NCBI GenBank assembly: GCA_937890245.1
Contig: CALACF010000215.1
Span: 1-6,536, forward strand
Length of the DNA stretch: 6,536 nucleotides
DNA from: an uncultured Flavobacteriales bacterium
Lineage (GTDB): Bacteria; Bacteroidota; Bacteroidia; Flavobacteriales_D; Sanyastnellaceae
Direction: 5' to 3'
Shown piece by piece: positions 5,394-6,536 of this stretch; position 1 is the stretch's first letter, and each line of letters begins with the position of its first letter. The position numbers were made by a program, and so were the translations under genes. A model generated the notes under the pieces. It saw only the letters and a program-made list of their open reading frames with translations. It made no database searches and was not told the origin of the DNA.

Positions 5394-6488
5394 ATGAATC
5401 AAGGAGACGATTTCCCAGGCGAGCGGCGCCGAATTGCCGTCACAGGCGGTGCGGGCTTCATCGGCTCGCACACCGTTGTGGCTCTGTACGAGGCTGGTTA
5501 TGCGCCCGTTATCGTTGACGATTTGCGGAACAGCTCGGATGAGGTGCTCTCCAAAATCGAGGGCCTCATCGGGGCTTCCATCGAGTTTTATTCGGTCGAT
5601 TGTGGCGATATTTCGTCCTTATCCCAATTATTCGCCGCCCCGATCCACGGCGCCATCCACTTTGCCGCGGACAAGTCGGTGGGCGAGAGCGTCAACGAGC
5701 CCGAGCAATACTTTGCCAACAACCTCGGATCGATGGCGCGATGGATCGCCGCCCTCCGCCACCATGGGGTCCAACACCTCGTCTTCTCGAGCTCGTGCAC
5801 CGTCTACGGCGAACCCACTTTGCTGCCGGTCGACGAAAAGGCGCCCCAGCAAGAGGCAACCTCGCCGTACGGCTACACCAAGCAAGCGGGCGAACAACTG
5901 CTGCGCTATGTCCACGCCGCCAGCTCAGCCGACGCCGCCAGCTCAGCCGACGCCGCCAGCTCAGCCGACGCCACCAGCAAGCCCCAGCAAGCGATGGGCA
6001 TTGCCTTGCTTCGCTACTTCAACCCCATCGGCGCACACCCCAGCGCCGCCATTGGCGAACTCCCCATCGGCACCCCTGCCAATCTGGTCCCATTCCTCAC
6101 CCAAGCCGCCGCCGGTTTGCGCGACGAACTCGTCGTCTTCGGCAACAACTACCCTACGGCTGACGGCACGTGCGTGCGTGACTATCTCCACGTCTGCGAC
6201 CTCGCCGAGGCCCACGTCGCCGCCCTCGCGCATCTAGAACGCACACCGGGCGACATCGACATCTTCAATCTGGGCTCCGGTTCGGGCCACTCCGTCCTGG
6301 ACGTCATCCGCACCTTCGAGGCTGCAACTGGTGTGGCGGTCCCCCACCGAATCGGCCCTCGCCGCGCGGGCGATGTCGTCTCCGTATATGCCGCAGCCGA
6401 CAAAGCAGCCGACATCTTGGGCTGGCGCACAAAACGATCTCTACACGTTGCATTGGCCGATGCCTGGCGTTGGCAGCAGCAGCTTTGA
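5394..6488 (+). CDS. galE: UDP-glucose 4-epimerase (GalE)
   Basis: GalE interconverts UDP-glucose and UDP-galactose with bound NAD, feeding galactose use and surface polysaccharide synthesis. The protein has 364 residues, about 25 more than E. coli GalE. It shows the Rossmann loop TGGAGFIGSH (17-26), FSSSCTVYG (131-139) with the catalytic Ser/Thr region, the catalytic Tyr159 and Lys163 (SPYGYTK), RYFNPIGAHPS (207-217) and VRDYLHVCDL (261-270). The position of E. coli Tyr299, which limits activity on N-acetylated sugars, appears to be Val331 (GDVVSVY), so UDP-GlcNAc/GalNAc epimerisation is possible. Extra length comes from about 13 residues before the Rossmann strand and a repeat of AASSAD at 175-192 in the loop between the catalytic helix and the strand IALLRYFNP. 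ATG 5394 is the only in-frame ATG before the Rossmann motif; its ribosome binding site is weak. Confidence 0.95.
   Translation: MNQGDDFPGERRRIAVTGGAGFIGSHTVVALYEAGYAPVIVDDLRNSSDEVLSKIEGLIGASIEFYSVDCGDISSLSQLFAAPIHGAIHFAADKSVGESVNEPEQYFANNLGSMARWIAALRHHGVQHLVFSSSCTVYGEPTLLPVDEKAPQQEATSPYGYTKQAGEQLLRYVHAASSADAASSADAASSADATSKPQQAMGIALLRYFNPIGAHPSAAIGELPIGTPANLVPFLTQAAAGLRDELVVFGNNYPTADGTCVRDYLHVCDLAEAHVAALAHLERTPGDIDIFNLGSGSGHSVLDVIRTFEAATGVAVPHRIGPRRAGDVVSVYAAADKAADILGWRTKRSLHVALADAWRWQQQL
5916..5978 (+). repeat. 18-base tandem repeat inside galE (minisatellite)
   Basis: Three exact copies of gccgccagctcagccgac (5916-5933, 5934-5951, 5952-5969), then a half copy gccaccagc (5970-5978) with one mismatch. 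The unit is 18 bases, a multiple of three, so each copy adds six residues (AASSAD) without shifting the frame. The exact identity of the copies points to recent expansion or ongoing replication slippage. Confidence 0.97.
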
Positions 6489-6536
6489 TTAGCCCGCAAT
6501 CATAGTCAGCCCTCAATTCAATACGCACCTGATCGA

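Noticed and set aside
5343..5471. N-terminal extension of the Hpt gene to ATG 5471
   Set aside because: It would overlap the galE coding start on the opposite strand, and the added residues have no Hpt-like character.
4811..5518. Plus-strand open frame of 235 codons antisense to DUF4301, Hpt and into galE
   Set aside because: Arg- and Cys-rich translation without motifs, typical of a shadow frame in GC-rich DNA; the overlapped genes have recognisable domains.
5434..6237. Second plus-strand open frame within galE (267 codons, Pro/Ser/Thr-rich)
   Set aside because: It is a frame-shifted shadow of galE; the low-complexity Pro/Ser/Thr translation comes from GC-rich codons and the 18-base repeat.
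6304..6528. Minus-strand open frame entering from the right edge, antisense to the galE 3' end
   Set aside because: Translation shows no family pattern and most of it overlaps conserved galE sequence.

Overview
The window looks like part of a Bacteroidota chromosome, most likely of the Flavobacteriia type. Four things point there: an LpxC-FabZ fusion followed directly by lpxA, a secreted protein with a C-terminal type IX secretion (T9SS) sorting domain, a DUF4301 protein, and A-rich start regions with weak Shine-Dalgarno signals. The GC content is fairly high for that group. No RNA genes, CRISPR arrays, insertion sequences or phage genes were seen.

Layout: (1) Bases 1-2075, plus strand, are a tight lipid A operon: the 3' end of lpxC/fabZ, lpxA overlapping its stop codon by one base, and 15 bases later a stand-alone ABC ATPase. 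(2) Bases 2076-2246 are a spacer with two small hairpins and a weak candidate promoter. (3) Bases 2247-3527, plus strand, encode a secreted T9SS cargo protein made of two copies of an unrecognised domain. A strong rho-independent terminator follows at 3583-3614. (4) On the minus strand, reading leftward, a small stand-alone Hpt phosphotransfer protein (5342-5001) is followed by a DUF4301 protein (4936-3653). The DUF4301 gene converges on the T9SS gene across the terminator. (5) Bases 5394-6488, plus strand, encode a UDP-glucose 4-epimerase (galE), divergent from the Hpt gene. It carries an exact 18-base tandem repeat inside its coding sequence. The last 48 bases (6489-6536) hold no recognisable feature.

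How the genes fit together: LpxA adds the first 3-hydroxyacyl chain to UDP-GlcNAc, LpxC deacetylates the product (the committed step of lipid A synthesis), and FabZ dehydrates the same 3-hydroxyacyl-ACP pool towards membrane fatty acids. GalE supplies UDP-galactose for surface polysaccharide. T9SS cargo with this kind of C-terminal domain is commonly anchored to a lipopolysaccharide on the cell surface, so most of the window concerns the cell envelope. The Hpt and DUF4301 genes have no visible tie to that theme, though DUF4301 has loops that resemble nucleotidyltransferase motifs.

Most of the window is ordinary core genome. The points most worth a second look are the in-frame minisatellite in galE, the duplicated domain of the T9SS protein, and the Hpt/DUF4301 pair.
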